From an uncultured Pelagibacteraceae bacterium (GTDB lineage: Bacteria > Pseudomonadota > Alphaproteobacteria > Pelagibacterales > Pelagibacteraceae): a DNA stretch of 64,000 nt. Below, piece by piece: positions 46,415 through 55,006 of this stretch (positions within the stretch are counted from its first letter, which is position 1; each line of letters opens with the position of its first letter). A program made the translations under genes and the position numbers. The DNA lies in assembly GCA_902599335.1 (NCBI GenBank), contig CACKFA010000004.1, positions 1 to 64,000 on the forward strand, written 5' to 3'. The notes under the pieces are model-generated. The model was not told the origin of the DNA. It worked only from the letters and a program-made list of their open reading frames with translations, and ran no database searches.

Positions 46415-47302
46415 TTACTTTTTTAACTGACCTCTATGCTTTTGAATTCTTTGTCCGTACTGTTGAGTTACTCTATCAAAGATAATTGCTAGAGCTACGA
46501 TTGCTAAACCATTCATCATTCCAAGTGCTAAATACTGGTTGGAAATAGCCTGTAAAATTGGGACTCCCAAGCCTTTTACACCTATCATTGAAGCTATCAC
46601 TACCATTGCTAAAGCCATCATAATCGTTTGGTTTATCCCAGCAAAAATAGTTGGTAGAGAAAGAGGGATTTGGACAGATCTTAATTTTTGCATCGGTGTT
46701 GCCCCAAAAGCTTCGCTAGCTTCTAAAGTTTCCTTATCAACTTCTCTAATCCCTAGATTTGTTAATCTTACAATAGGGGGGAGAGCATAAATACATACAG
46801 CAAGCAAACCAGGTACTTTACCAATACCAAGAAGCATAATGATTGGAATTAAATATACAAAGCTTGGAATAGTTTGCATCATATCTAAAACAGGTAAAAT
46901 TGCTTTTTCTGCTCTCGCTGATTTTGACATTAAAACCCCAATTGGAATTCCCACAACAATGCAAACTAATGTAGAAACGGAAATGATTGCAACTGTAGCC
47001 ATACAATTTTTCCACATTCCAAAGTAGCCAATTACCAAGAAACAAACCACTGTACCAATTACAAGCTTAATACTTCTTGATCCAATCCAAGCTAATAAAG
47101 CAAATACACCAATTACTAAAGGCCATGGACTGTTTACTAATAATTTTTCTAACCAAATTAAAAAATATAGTAGTGGATCAAAAAAACTTTCTATTCCATC
47201 TCCATAAGCTCTTGAAAAATCTTTAAAACTTAAATCAATACCCTTTTTCAGCTCCCTAAGAGCCGTTCTATCCATTACAGGAATTTTATTAAAGAAGTCC
47301 AT
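46415..47302 (-). CDS. proW: Glycine betaine-type ABC transporter permease (ProW-like)
   Basis: A 295-residue permease of the ProW/OpuAB family with about six to seven transmembrane helices. The ATPase-docking EAA loop is EASEAFGATPMQKLRSVQIPLSLPTIFAGINQ. SVTLVCIVVGIPIGVLMSKS-type and IMLLGIGKVPGLLAVCIYALPPIV are further family features. It lies 49 bases after the binding-protein gene and 57 bases before metF-like. No ATPase gene is present in this run; the only matching ATPase in the window is at 18405-19436. Confidence 0.88.
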   Translation of the reverse strand: MDFFNKIPVMDRTALRELKKGIDLSFKDFSRAYGDGIESFFDPLLYFLIWLEKLLVNSPWPLVIGVFALLAWIGSRSIKLVIGTVVCFLVIGYFGMWKNCMATVAIISVSTLVCIVVGIPIGVLMSKSARAEKAILPVLDMMQTIPSFVYLIPIIMLLGIGKVPGLLAVCIYALPPIVRLTNLGIREVDKETLEASEAFGATPMQKLRSVQIPLSLPTIFAGINQTIMMALAMVVIASMIGVKGLGVPILQAISNQYLALGMMNGLAIVALAIIFDRVTQQYGQRIQKHRGQLKK

Positions 47303-47314
47303 AATTTTTATTTA

Positions 47315-47340
47315 ATCAAACCCGCCGAAGCGGGTTTGAT
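47315..47340 (-). promoter_or_regulatory. Intercistronic hairpin between proX-like and proW-like genes
   Basis: A perfect 11-bp stem ATCAAACCCGC / GCGGGTTTGAT with the stable-looking CGAA tetraloop, 11 bases after the proX-like stop. On the minus strand no long T run follows, so it may act as an mRNA-stabilising or partial-termination element that keeps the binding protein in excess over the permease. Confidence 0.75.
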
Positions 47341-47351
47341 AATATTTTTAA

Positions 47352-48362
47352 TTAAAGTGCTTTTTTGATTTTTTTTGCAGCATCACTTGAAACCCATTTA
47401 CTCCAAACACTTTCTTGTGTTTTTAGGAATTCAATTGCAGCATCAGCACCTTCTGCTTGGTTTTCACCCATCCAAACTAACATGCCGTTCATAACTGGAC
47501 CTGGGTATGTTCTCTTCTTAAAGTATTCCATACCAGCACTTCCAGCTGTATTTTTGAAATTGTCAGTTACGATTGTGTAAACTTCAGATTTTGTCCATGA
47601 AGTTGCTTTAGGGTCTCCACATTCTTGTTCTGGTAAAACTATACATTTATCCCAGTTATCTTTTCCACCCCAAGCTCCCATGTCCACAGCTCTCATATCA
47701 TATTTACCAATGATAGCTGTCGGTGACCAATAGTAACCAAACCAGTTTTCACCTCGCTCAGCAGCTTTAGCAATTGAACCATCTAATCCTGCAGCAGAAC
47801 CTGTTTCAACAATAGCCCAACCTTTTGCTTCCATGTCAAAAGCTTTGTAAAGATTTCTATTACTTAGCTCACAGTTCCAACCTGGAGGACAAATATGAAA
47901 ACCACCTTTTGATGGATCTTCTGGATGAGGAAATAGATCCGGTCTTGCCAAAATTGCTTCAGCAGTTGTTAGCTCTGGATGTTTTTTAAGTGTGTGAGGT
48001 AATACCCACCATCCTTCACCCAAACCAGTAATCGGCGCTTTATTAAGTGAGTGCATTCTTCCTTCATCAATTGCTTTATTTAAAGCAATGATTGCAGCGT
48101 TTGCCCAAAATTCTGGAGCAACATCTGGCTCACCTTTTTCTTGCATAGATGCAAAAGTTGGCTGAGTTGCACCAGGCACAAGCTCAACATTACATCCATA
48201 ACCTTCTTCTAATATGATCTTGTCAACTTCAGCCATAAAGTTTGCTGAAGCCCAGTTCATATTAGCAATTGTTATATTTCCACAAGCTGCATTTGCAACA
48301 CTTCCAAAAGAAGTAAGACCAAACACAACAGCTAGTGAAAGAAGTATTCTTTTAATTTTCAT
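47352..48362 (-). CDS. proX: Glycine betaine-type substrate-binding protein (ProX/OpuAC)
   Basis: A 336-residue OpuAC-family protein with a signal peptide (MKIKRILLSLAVVFGLTSFGSVANA, cleavage near residue 25). Trp-rich segments (MNWASANF, GEGWWVLPHTL, NWFGYYWSPTA) supply an aromatic cage for quaternary ammonium groups. Cys pairs (CPPGWNC; CIVLPEQEC) probably form disulfides. It should deliver glycine betaine, proline betaine or a related onium compound. The SD AGGGAGA is close to consensus. It is divergent from the Rieske gene, whose substrate could be the imported compound. Confidence 0.88.
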   Translation of the reverse strand: MKIKRILLSLAVVFGLTSFGSVANAACGNITIANMNWASANFMAEVDKIILEEGYGCNVELVPGATQPTFASMQEKGEPDVAPEFWANAAIIALNKAIDEGRMHSLNKAPITGLGEGWWVLPHTLKKHPELTTAEAILARPDLFPHPEDPSKGGFHICPPGWNCELSNRNLYKAFDMEAKGWAIVETGSAAGLDGSIAKAAERGENWFGYYWSPTAIIGKYDMRAVDMGAWGGKDNWDKCIVLPEQECGDPKATSWTKSEVYTIVTDNFKNTAGSAGMEYFKKRTYPGPVMNGMLVWMGENQAEGADAAIEFLKTQESVWSKWVSSDAAKKIKKAL

Positions 48363-48635
48363 TATATCTCCCTAAATTTGATTCATTTAAAAGTTAAATT
48401 GAACATATTGAGCATAATAATGCAAATTTAATTCAACTACTGGTTGTAGTAAAATTGTCTTTAACTGTCCAAAATTTTTGTTTAGAGTTTTAATATGATT
48501 TTTTCTGCAAATTTTTTTTTCAAAGAATTTGTTTATATTTTAAATTGCAAAACTGTTTTTCAACAAATCATAATTAGAGAAAGATAATTTTAAGCCTCGA
48601 TTAATTTTTTAATTAATTAAAAAAAAAGGAGGTTT
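48363..48635. promoter_or_regulatory. Divergent control region proX-like / Rieske operon
   Basis: The 273-base gap is one of the longest non-coding stretches in the window. It contains an imperfect palindrome ACTAC-TGGTT-GTAGT at 48436-48450, a possible operator, and long AT tracts. Near the right end an RNA hairpin can mask the Rieske SD (see 48592-48635). It presumably holds promoters for the betaine uptake genes leftwards and the 15-kb catabolic run rightwards. Confidence 0.55.
48592..48635 (+). promoter_or_regulatory. Shine-Dalgarno-masking hairpin before the Rieske gene
   Basis: The near-perfect SD in AAGGAGGTTT-ATG can be paired: AAGCCTC (48592-48598) matches GAGGTTT (48629-48635) over 7 bp with one G-U. 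Between them ATTAATT (48600-48606) pairs with AATTAAT (48611-48617) around TTTT, leaving an A-rich bulge. The structure would block initiation of the operon that encodes Rieske oxygenase and BHMT. SAM-sensing (SAM-V) riboswitches are known in this clade, but I cannot confirm that class by eye. Confidence 0.5.
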
Positions 48636-49823
48636 ATGAATTTAAATAAAAAATTATCAGACATCTTAGATCCCAATAAAATAGAAGTTGTTAAAAATCC
48701 TATAGAGAAAGCTCATGGATTACCTAACGAATGTTATTTGAATAATGATTATTTAGAGTTTGAAAAAGAAAAAATATTTAAAAATAATTGGACTATGATT
48801 GGGGTTGCAAGCTCTGTACCAAATCCAGGCGATGCAAAACCTTTTAATCTTTTAGGAATACCAATACTAATAGTAAGAAACAAAGAGAATGAAGTAAAAG
48901 TTTTTCATAATGTTTGTAGTCATAGAGGTTTCAAATTAGTTGATCAGGAATGTAAATTAAAAAATGTAATAAGATGCCCTTATCATTCTTGGTCCTATGA
49001 TTTTAATGGAAAATTAACTGTTACTCCACATATAGGAGGACTAGGAAAACATGAGGTTGAAGGGTTCGATAAAAACAAGAGTAACTTAAAAGAAATTAAA
49101 TCAAATATTTGGATGGATTTAATTTTTATTAATATTAATTCTAATGCAAAACCATTTGAAGATTTTATTAAACCTCTAGAGGATAGATGGTCTAAGTTTA
49201 TTTCTAAAAAAGATCAAAAATTAATAAGACATTCGACTGATAACGGATATTTTAATATGACAGTGAATAGTAATTGGAAATTTGCAATTGAGAATTATTG
49301 TGAAAGTTATCATTTGCCGTGGATACATCCAGAACTAAATAAAGTTTCAAATATTTCAGATCACTATCATATTGAAGATGAGAATTTAAATTTTTCAGGA
49401 CAAGGAAGTAATAAATATTCACAACAGTTTGATGGAAACATTAAATTTAAATGCTTTCCTAACTGGCCTACTGAACTTTATGAAAAATCTGAATATGTAT
49501 CATTATATCCAAACGTAATGTTAGGAATACATATTGATCATTTCTATGCATTTTGGTTAGAGCCAATTTCTAACAATCAAACTAAAGAACATTTTGAATT
49601 ATATTATGTTGGAGACGAAAGTGCCTCTAGTGATGAGTTTAAAGACATAAGAGAAAAAAATTTTGCATTTTGGCAAGAAGTCATGAATGAAGATGTAACT
49701 GCAATAGAAGGAATGCAAAACGGGCGAAATTCTCCAGCTTACAATGGTGGGAATTTTTCACCTGTAATGGATACTCCTACTTTGATGTTTCATAAGTGGG
49801 TTGCAACCAATTTAACTAAATGA
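48636..49823 (+). CDS. Rieske non-heme iron oxygenase, betaine/carnitine demethylase type
   Basis: A 395-residue alpha-subunit-type oxygenase. The Rieske [2Fe-2S] ligands are Cys94, His96, Cys114 and His117 (VCSHRG...CPYHSW). The mononuclear iron site has His226 and His231 in CESYHLPWIH and a probable Asp353 (NEDVTAIEGMQNG). Members near betaine genes, such as GbcA and stachydrine demethylase, remove N-methyl groups as formaldehyde. No reductase gene is adjacent, so electrons must come from elsewhere. It leads the operon and has a superb SD. Substrate is inferred as betaine-like. Confidence 0.85.
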   Translation: MNLNKKLSDILDPNKIEVVKNPIEKAHGLPNECYLNNDYLEFEKEKIFKNNWTMIGVASSVPNPGDAKPFNLLGIPILIVRNKENEVKVFHNVCSHRGFKLVDQECKLKNVIRCPYHSWSYDFNGKLTVTPHIGGLGKHEVEGFDKNKSNLKEIKSNIWMDLIFININSNAKPFEDFIKPLEDRWSKFISKKDQKLIRHSTDNGYFNMTVNSNWKFAIENYCESYHLPWIHPELNKVSNISDHYHIEDENLNFSGQGSNKYSQQFDGNIKFKCFPNWPTELYEKSEYVSLYPNVMLGIHIDHFYAFWLEPISNNQTKEHFELYYVGDESASSDEFKDIREKNFAFWQEVMNEDVTAIEGMQNGRNSPAYNGGNFSPVMDTPTLMFHKWVATNLTK

Positions 49824-49834
49824 GAGGGTAAATT

Positions 49835-50875
49835 ATGAAAAAAGATCTTATTACAAGATTAAATGAAGGTCCAATAATGTGTGCAGAAGGCTATCTTTTT
49901 GCAATGGAAAGAAGGGGTTATCTTTCAGCAGGTCCATTTGTTCCAGAAGTTGTTATGGAACATCCTGAGGTAGTAACTCAGTTACATCGAGAATTTATTA
50001 GAGCGGGATCTGATGTTGTTCAAGCATTTACTTATTACGGTCATAGAGAAAAGCTCAGAATAATTGGTAAAGAACATTTGTTAGAACCAATGCAAAAAGG
50101 TGCTCTTAAAATTGCAAAAGATGCTGCCGCTGAGTTTAAAGATTTAGATCTTATGGTTTGCGGAGACGTGGCTAATACAAATGTATTTGATCCAGGGGAT
50201 CCTAATACTCACAAACAATGTCAACAAATGTATGAAGAACAAGTAGCTTGGGCAAAAGAGGCTGGTGTTGATTTTGTAATAGCAGAAACAATAAGTTGGA
50301 CTGATGAAATGAAAATTGCATTAAAAGCAATTAAGGATGCAGGACTTATTGCAGTTTGTAATTTTGCAATTCCTAGAGGGGATAAAACTAGAGAAGGACA
50401 TAGTACTGAGGATGCATGTAAGATGATGGAGGATCTGGGCGCTGATGTTGTTGGATTGAATTGTTACAGAGGACCTGAAATGACAATGAAATTATTAAAA
50501 AAGGTTAGAGAAAAAGTTTCATGTCATGTTGCAGGACTTCCAGTACCTTACAGAACAACAGAGGAAGAACCTGGTTTCTTAAATATCACTGATCATGGTT
50601 GCGACTGTATTCCAGGTGGAAATGCATTCCCAGTAGCTTTAGATAATTTGTTTTGTAATAGATTTGAAATGGCAGAATTTGCAAAAGATTGTGTTCAGAA
50701 TAAAATAAATTTTATTGGTATATGTTGTGGTGCCGAAGCTCATCATGTTAGAGAAATGTCTGTTGCAATTGGTAAAAAACCAATTTCAATGAAATATATG
50801 CCAGATATGAGCAAACATTTTCACCATGGAACAGATAAATCTCTTAAAAAAGTAAATAAGGAGATCAAATACTAA
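49835..50875 (+). CDS. bhmT: Betaine-homocysteine S-methyltransferase
   Basis: A 346-residue zinc methyltransferase. The zinc ligands are Cys210 (GLNCYRG) and Cys297-Cys298 (GICCGAEAHHVREM); GPIMCAEGYLFAMERRGYL and AGSDVVQAFTYYGHREKL match the BHMT family. It moves a methyl group from glycine betaine to homocysteine, giving methionine and dimethylglycine. SAR11 cells depend on reduced sulfur and methionine precursors, so this enzyme serves both nutrition and betaine breakdown. It follows the Rieske gene by 11 bases. Confidence 0.9.
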   Translation: MKKDLITRLNEGPIMCAEGYLFAMERRGYLSAGPFVPEVVMEHPEVVTQLHREFIRAGSDVVQAFTYYGHREKLRIIGKEHLLEPMQKGALKIAKDAAAEFKDLDLMVCGDVANTNVFDPGDPNTHKQCQQMYEEQVAWAKEAGVDFVIAETISWTDEMKIALKAIKDAGLIAVCNFAIPRGDKTREGHSTEDACKMMEDLGADVVGLNCYRGPEMTMKLLKKVREKVSCHVAGLPVPYRTTEEEPGFLNITDHGCDCIPGGNAFPVALDNLFCNRFEMAEFAKDCVQNKINFIGICCGAEAHHVREMSVAIGKKPISMKYMPDMSKHFHHGTDKSLKKVNKEIKY

Positions 50876-50883
50876 TAATAAAT

Positions 50884-51966
50884 ATGAAGAGAAAAACTTT
50901 TTTTGATTCTAGAGACAAATATTTATCATTTGTAAACTCAACTAATGAAAAATCAAAAATTGCTTTTTATTTATTTAAAAAAATAGAAAAAATCAGTACT
51001 CGGTCACCAATTTTTAACGTTTTAGACGCGGGTACTGGTGAGGGAACAATTATATCTACTTTTTTGTCAGGCCTGCATAAATATCTGCCAAATAAACCTA
51101 TATTTATTGTAGGTAAAGAAATAAGTATCGATGATATTAATGTGCTTCTAAGTTTTTTAGGGGATAGATTTGCTGAACATAAAACTTTAATTTTTAATAT
51201 TACTAATTGTAGCTATAAAGATCTAAATAACTCTACATCTGACAATGTAAAATTTGAAAAATTAGAATTAGTTGGAAAAAAAGGTATTGATTTTACTAAG
51301 ATCTTAATGAGTTTAAGTCCTTATATTAGAAAAAATTGGAAATTATCTTTTAATAAAAAAAATGGTTCAATTAAACCCAAGTCAAAAATTTTTTTGACTA
51401 TTTACAGAAAAGATCAAAAAAAAAAATTAAAAAACTTTATACCTAGAAATATAAGTGAAATTCCAAAAAAATATGATTTTATTATTGCATCTCAATGTTT
51501 TAAGCTTCGTTCTCCTTTAACTCAGACTGTAAAAAATGTTATTAAACCTCTTTTATCTTTGTTAAATTTTAAGGGAAAAATGTTCCTTATATACTCATCA
51601 GGAAAGGATTTTACAGGATCATTTCTCAAATATTACTATCCAAGGAATGGTTTTTATAAAAATTCAGAACCTAAAAAATTAATATCTCAAATAAAAAAAA
51701 ATATAGAAAAAGATAAATTTAAAATAAAACTAGAAAAACTAAAATATACCTTCAATAATTTATCTATCAATTTGAAGGAATTCTCACTAAATAATATTTT
51801 TTCTGTCTGGAATGCAATTAACTATGTGGGACAAGTTTCTGAAATAGAGCAAAAAAAAGTTTCATTTAGTAAAAAAAATATTAATATTCTTCAAAAGAGA
51901 TTATCCAAATTAAAAAATATTTATTTTGAAGACAATATTTTAAATTTTGAAAAAGAAAGGTTATAA
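50884..51966 (+). CDS. Putative SAM-dependent methyltransferase, 360 aa
   Basis: A 360-residue protein, Lys/Asn-rich. Residues about 42-55 (IFNVLDAGTGEGTI) look like SAM-binding motif I; a later IPKKYDFIIASQCFKL block resembles motif II and FKGKMFLIYSSG motif III. The C-terminal third (VWNAINYVGQVSEIEQKK) is unfamiliar. It is separated from BHMT and from the flavoprotein gene by 8 bases each. It could methylate an amine or be a non-catalytic relative. Substrate unknown. Confidence 0.7.
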   Translation: MKRKTFFDSRDKYLSFVNSTNEKSKIAFYLFKKIEKISTRSPIFNVLDAGTGEGTIISTFLSGLHKYLPNKPIFIVGKEISIDDINVLLSFLGDRFAEHKTLIFNITNCSYKDLNNSTSDNVKFEKLELVGKKGIDFTKILMSLSPYIRKNWKLSFNKKNGSIKPKSKIFLTIYRKDQKKKLKNFIPRNISEIPKKYDFIIASQCFKLRSPLTQTVKNVIKPLLSLLNFKGKMFLIYSSGKDFTGSFLKYYYPRNGFYKNSEPKKLISQIKKNIEKDKFKIKLEKLKYTFNNLSINLKEFSLNNIFSVWNAINYVGQVSEIEQKKVSFSKKNINILQKRLSKLKNIYFEDNILNFEKERL

Positions 51967-51974
51967 ATAATTTT

Positions 51975-54380
51975 ATGGAGAAAAATGCTAAAGTTGTAAT
52001 CATAGGTGGTGGTGTGGTGGGTTGTTCTATTCTTTACCATTTATCTAAATTTGGATTAAAGGATTGCATTTTACTTGAGAGAAACGAACTTACCTCAGGA
52101 TCGTCTTGGCACGCAGCGGGAAATGTTCACGTGATTTCATCTGATCCAAATATTTCTCGGATGATGGCTTACACAATAGGATTATATAAAGAGATTGAAA
52201 AAGAGTCAGGTCATTCTGTAGGCTTTAAACCTAGTGGAGGTTTTTATTTAGCTTCAAATGACGTGTGGGCTGATTATTTAAAGAGAGAAAGATCAAAAGC
52301 AAGATATATGGGGCTTGACCAAGAATTTATTTCTTTAGAGGAAGTTAAAAAGAAAAATCCTCTAATTGATCCATCTAGATATTTGTTGGCCTTATGGGAT
52401 CCTATCGATGGTGAAGTTGATCCTTCAGGAGTTACTTATGCTTTTGCAAAAGCTGCAAAAGTTCATGGTGGAAAATATTACACTCACACTGTCGTAAAAG
52501 ATACGAAACAAAAAGAAGATGGAACTTGGGATGTCTTTACCGAAAAAGGAAATATAAATGCTGAAATAGTAATAAATGCAGGAGGACTTTGGGCAAGAGA
52601 AGTTGGTCAACTAGCTGGGCTTAATCTTCCAGTTCAACCAATGGAGCATCATTATTTGATCACTGAACCTATTCCAGAAATTGAAGCAATGGGTGACCAA
52701 AGATTACCAATTGGAACAGATTTTGAGGGAAATATTTACTTTAGACAAGAAGGAAAAGGAATGTTGCTTGGAACTTATGAGCCAAAATCAACTCCTTGGA
52801 AAGTTGAAGGCACACCAATGAATTTTGGACATGAGTTACTTGAGCCAAAGTTAGATAACATTGAAGATAGATTGGCAATTGGGTTTGAGAGAATGCCAGC
52901 ATTAGAGCGGGCAGGAATAAAAAATATAGTTAATGGACCTTTTACTTTTGGTCCAGATGGAAGCCCTCTTATTGGTCCAGTACCAGGAATGAAAAATTAT
53001 TGGGTTGCTGTTGGTGTTATGGCTGGATTTTGCCAAGGCGGCGGTGTTGGAAAATGTATAGCAGAATGGATTATTGACGGAGAACCATCAATTGACGTTT
53101 GGGCAATGGATGTTGCAAGATTTGGAGATTATGCATCACCTCAATATGGAACAATAAAATCCTCAGAAAATTATGAGCGAAGATTTATTATGACTTTTCC
53201 AAACGAAACTTTACCAAAGGGAAGAAAACAAAAAACTACTGCACTGTATGATCGTTTTGTAAATCAAGGTGCTGTTATGGGAGATAGCTTTGGATTGGAA
53301 AATGTTTTGTGGTTTGCAAATAATAAAGAAGATGCTCATGAAGAACCTACTATTAAAAGATCAAGATCACATGACTATGTTTCAAAAGAAGTTATTAATG
53401 TAAGAGAAAATGTTGGTTTAATCGAAGTTGCCAACTTTTCAAAACACGAATTCAAAGGTCCTGATGCTAGAAAATTTTTAGATCACATAATGGCTGGAAA
53501 ACTTCCAAAACCAGGAAGAATATCTTTATCTCCAATGTTGTCGTATAGAGGGAAATTATGTGGTGATTTAACGGTTGCTTGTTTAGATGAAAATGAATTT
53601 ATGGTATTTGGTTCTGGAGCTGCTCAAGAAATGCATAGACGTTGGTTTGAGAGTCACATAGATAAATTTAATTTAAGTTATTCTAATAGATCTGATGAGT
53701 ATCATGGTTTGTCTATTGCAGGACCAAATTCAAGGAAAGTTTTGGAAAAAATTGTAAGAGATGATGTTTCAAATGAAAAATTTAAGTTTAGAGATTCTAG
53801 AAGAATGTTTGTTGGTGGAGTTCCAGCTATAATAAATAGAATTTCATTTACTGGCGAACTCGGTTATGAAATTTATGTAGCACCTCACTATCAACTAAAA
53901 CTTTATGAAGAATTAATGGAAGCTGGAAAAGAATTTAATATTAAACCTTTTGGTGGAAGAGCATTAATGTCAATGAGGTTGGAGAAAAATTGGGGAGCTT
54001 GGACTTTAGATTATAGACCTGATTTTACTGCAAAAGAGACAGGCTTAGATGCTTTTATAAATTGGGACAAAGAGTTTATTGGTAAAGAAAGTGCACAAAA
54101 GGAAAACTCTTCAAACAAACTTATACCTTTAATTGTTGAAACCAATGATATTGATGTAACAAATAACGAGGCTGTTATGAATGGAGATCAAAGTATAGGT
54201 TACGTTACTTCAGGTGGTTTTGCACATTTTGTAAACAAGAGTGTTGCTTTTACTTTTGTTGATCAGGATAAAATTAAATCTGAAAATAAAGTTCAAGTAG
54301 AAATAAATGGAGATTTATTTAATTGCTCAATTATTAAAGAACCACTTTATGATCCAAGTGTTCAAAAAATGAGAAGCTAA
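51975..54380 (+). CDS. Dimethylglycine dehydrogenase-like flavoprotein (FAD + GcvT), 801 aa
   Basis: An 801-residue DMGDH/SARDH-type protein. FAD binding is by VVIIGGGVVGCSILYHLSKFG (residues 7-27), and SGSSWHAAGNVHV holds the His that is covalently bound to FAD in the family. Residues about 400-801 contain the THF-binding GcvT domains (INRISFTGELGYEIYV, WGAWTLDYRPDFTAKETGLDAFI). It oxidises an N-methyl group, moves the carbon to THF and sends electrons to ETF. The substrate is plausibly dimethylglycine produced by BHMT, but a second 810-residue paralogue sits at 61411. Confidence 0.88.
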   Translation: MEKNAKVVIIGGGVVGCSILYHLSKFGLKDCILLERNELTSGSSWHAAGNVHVISSDPNISRMMAYTIGLYKEIEKESGHSVGFKPSGGFYLASNDVWADYLKRERSKARYMGLDQEFISLEEVKKKNPLIDPSRYLLALWDPIDGEVDPSGVTYAFAKAAKVHGGKYYTHTVVKDTKQKEDGTWDVFTEKGNINAEIVINAGGLWAREVGQLAGLNLPVQPMEHHYLITEPIPEIEAMGDQRLPIGTDFEGNIYFRQEGKGMLLGTYEPKSTPWKVEGTPMNFGHELLEPKLDNIEDRLAIGFERMPALERAGIKNIVNGPFTFGPDGSPLIGPVPGMKNYWVAVGVMAGFCQGGGVGKCIAEWIIDGEPSIDVWAMDVARFGDYASPQYGTIKSSENYERRFIMTFPNETLPKGRKQKTTALYDRFVNQGAVMGDSFGLENVLWFANNKEDAHEEPTIKRSRSHDYVSKEVINVRENVGLIEVANFSKHEFKGPDARKFLDHIMAGKLPKPGRISLSPMLSYRGKLCGDLTVACLDENEFMVFGSGAAQEMHRRWFESHIDKFNLSYSNRSDEYHGLSIAGPNSRKVLEKIVRDDVSNEKFKFRDSRRMFVGGVPAIINRISFTGELGYEIYVAPHYQLKLYEELMEAGKEFNIKPFGGRALMSMRLEKNWGAWTLDYRPDFTAKETGLDAFINWDKEFIGKESAQKENSSNKLIPLIVETNDIDVTNNEAVMNGDQSIGYVTSGGFAHFVNKSVAFTFVDQDKIKSENKVQVEINGDLFNCSIIKEPLYDPSVQKMRS

Positions 54381-55006
54381 TGGCACAAAAAGACGTAGGA
54401 AACAAAATTCCAATTTATAAACTTAAAACCACCGATGAAGTCATGAAGTACTACGACGAGTGGGGAGATAAAGATAAGTATGATAAAGATATGGTTGATT
54501 GGAATTATACAGGCCCAAAGGAAACCGTAGCAACTTTCAATAAGCACGAAGATAATAAAGACACACTAATCTTTGATGCAGGCTGTGGAACAGGTCTAGT
54601 TGGTGTTGAATTAAAAAAATATGGGTTCGAAAATTTTCATGGAGCCGATTTATCTCAAACTTTATTAGATACTGTACCAAAAGACCTTTATCAAAAATTA
54701 GTAAAGGTTGATTTAAATAAACCAATAGAGGTTGAGGACAACTTTTATGGTGGAGTTATGTGTGTTGGAACATTTACTTTTGGGCATGTAAAACCAAATG
54801 CATTAGATGAATTTATAAGAATAACAAAACCAGGTGGTTTAATTTGCTTCACAATTAATGAAGGAATTCATGAAGAGTATGGTTTTGATAAAAAAATTGA
54901 TATACTGAAAGATAGCAATAAGTGGGAAGAAGTAGAATTTTTTAAATCCGACTATATTGCAAGCAAAGATGTCAACGCATGGTTAGGATTATATAGGGTA
55001 TTATGA
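54380..55006 (+). CDS. Class I SAM-dependent methyltransferase
   Basis: A 208-residue Rossmann methyltransferase. Motif I is LIFDAGCGTGLVGVELKKYG (about residues 63-82), GADLSQTLLD follows, and ITKPGGLICFTINEG is the post-II block. It resembles UbiE/small-molecule methyltransferases. ATG overlaps the upstream stop (TAATG) and the next gene by 4 bases. A methyltransferase inside a demethylation operon is unusual; it could make a methylated storage compound or recycle SAM. Confidence 0.84.
   Translation: MAQKDVGNKIPIYKLKTTDEVMKYYDEWGDKDKYDKDMVDWNYTGPKETVATFNKHEDNKDTLIFDAGCGTGLVGVELKKYGFENFHGADLSQTLLDTVPKDLYQKLVKVDLNKPIEVEDNFYGGVMCVGTFTFGHVKPNALDEFIRITKPGGLICFTINEGIHEEYGFDKKIDILKDSNKWEEVEFFKSDYIASKDVNAWLGLYRVL

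Noticed and set aside
48363..48635. Firm riboswitch assignment (SAM-V or glycine) in the Rieske leader
   Set aside because: Only an SD-masking hairpin can be shown by eye; I could not match a full consensus from memory, so it is reported as an unclassified structure.
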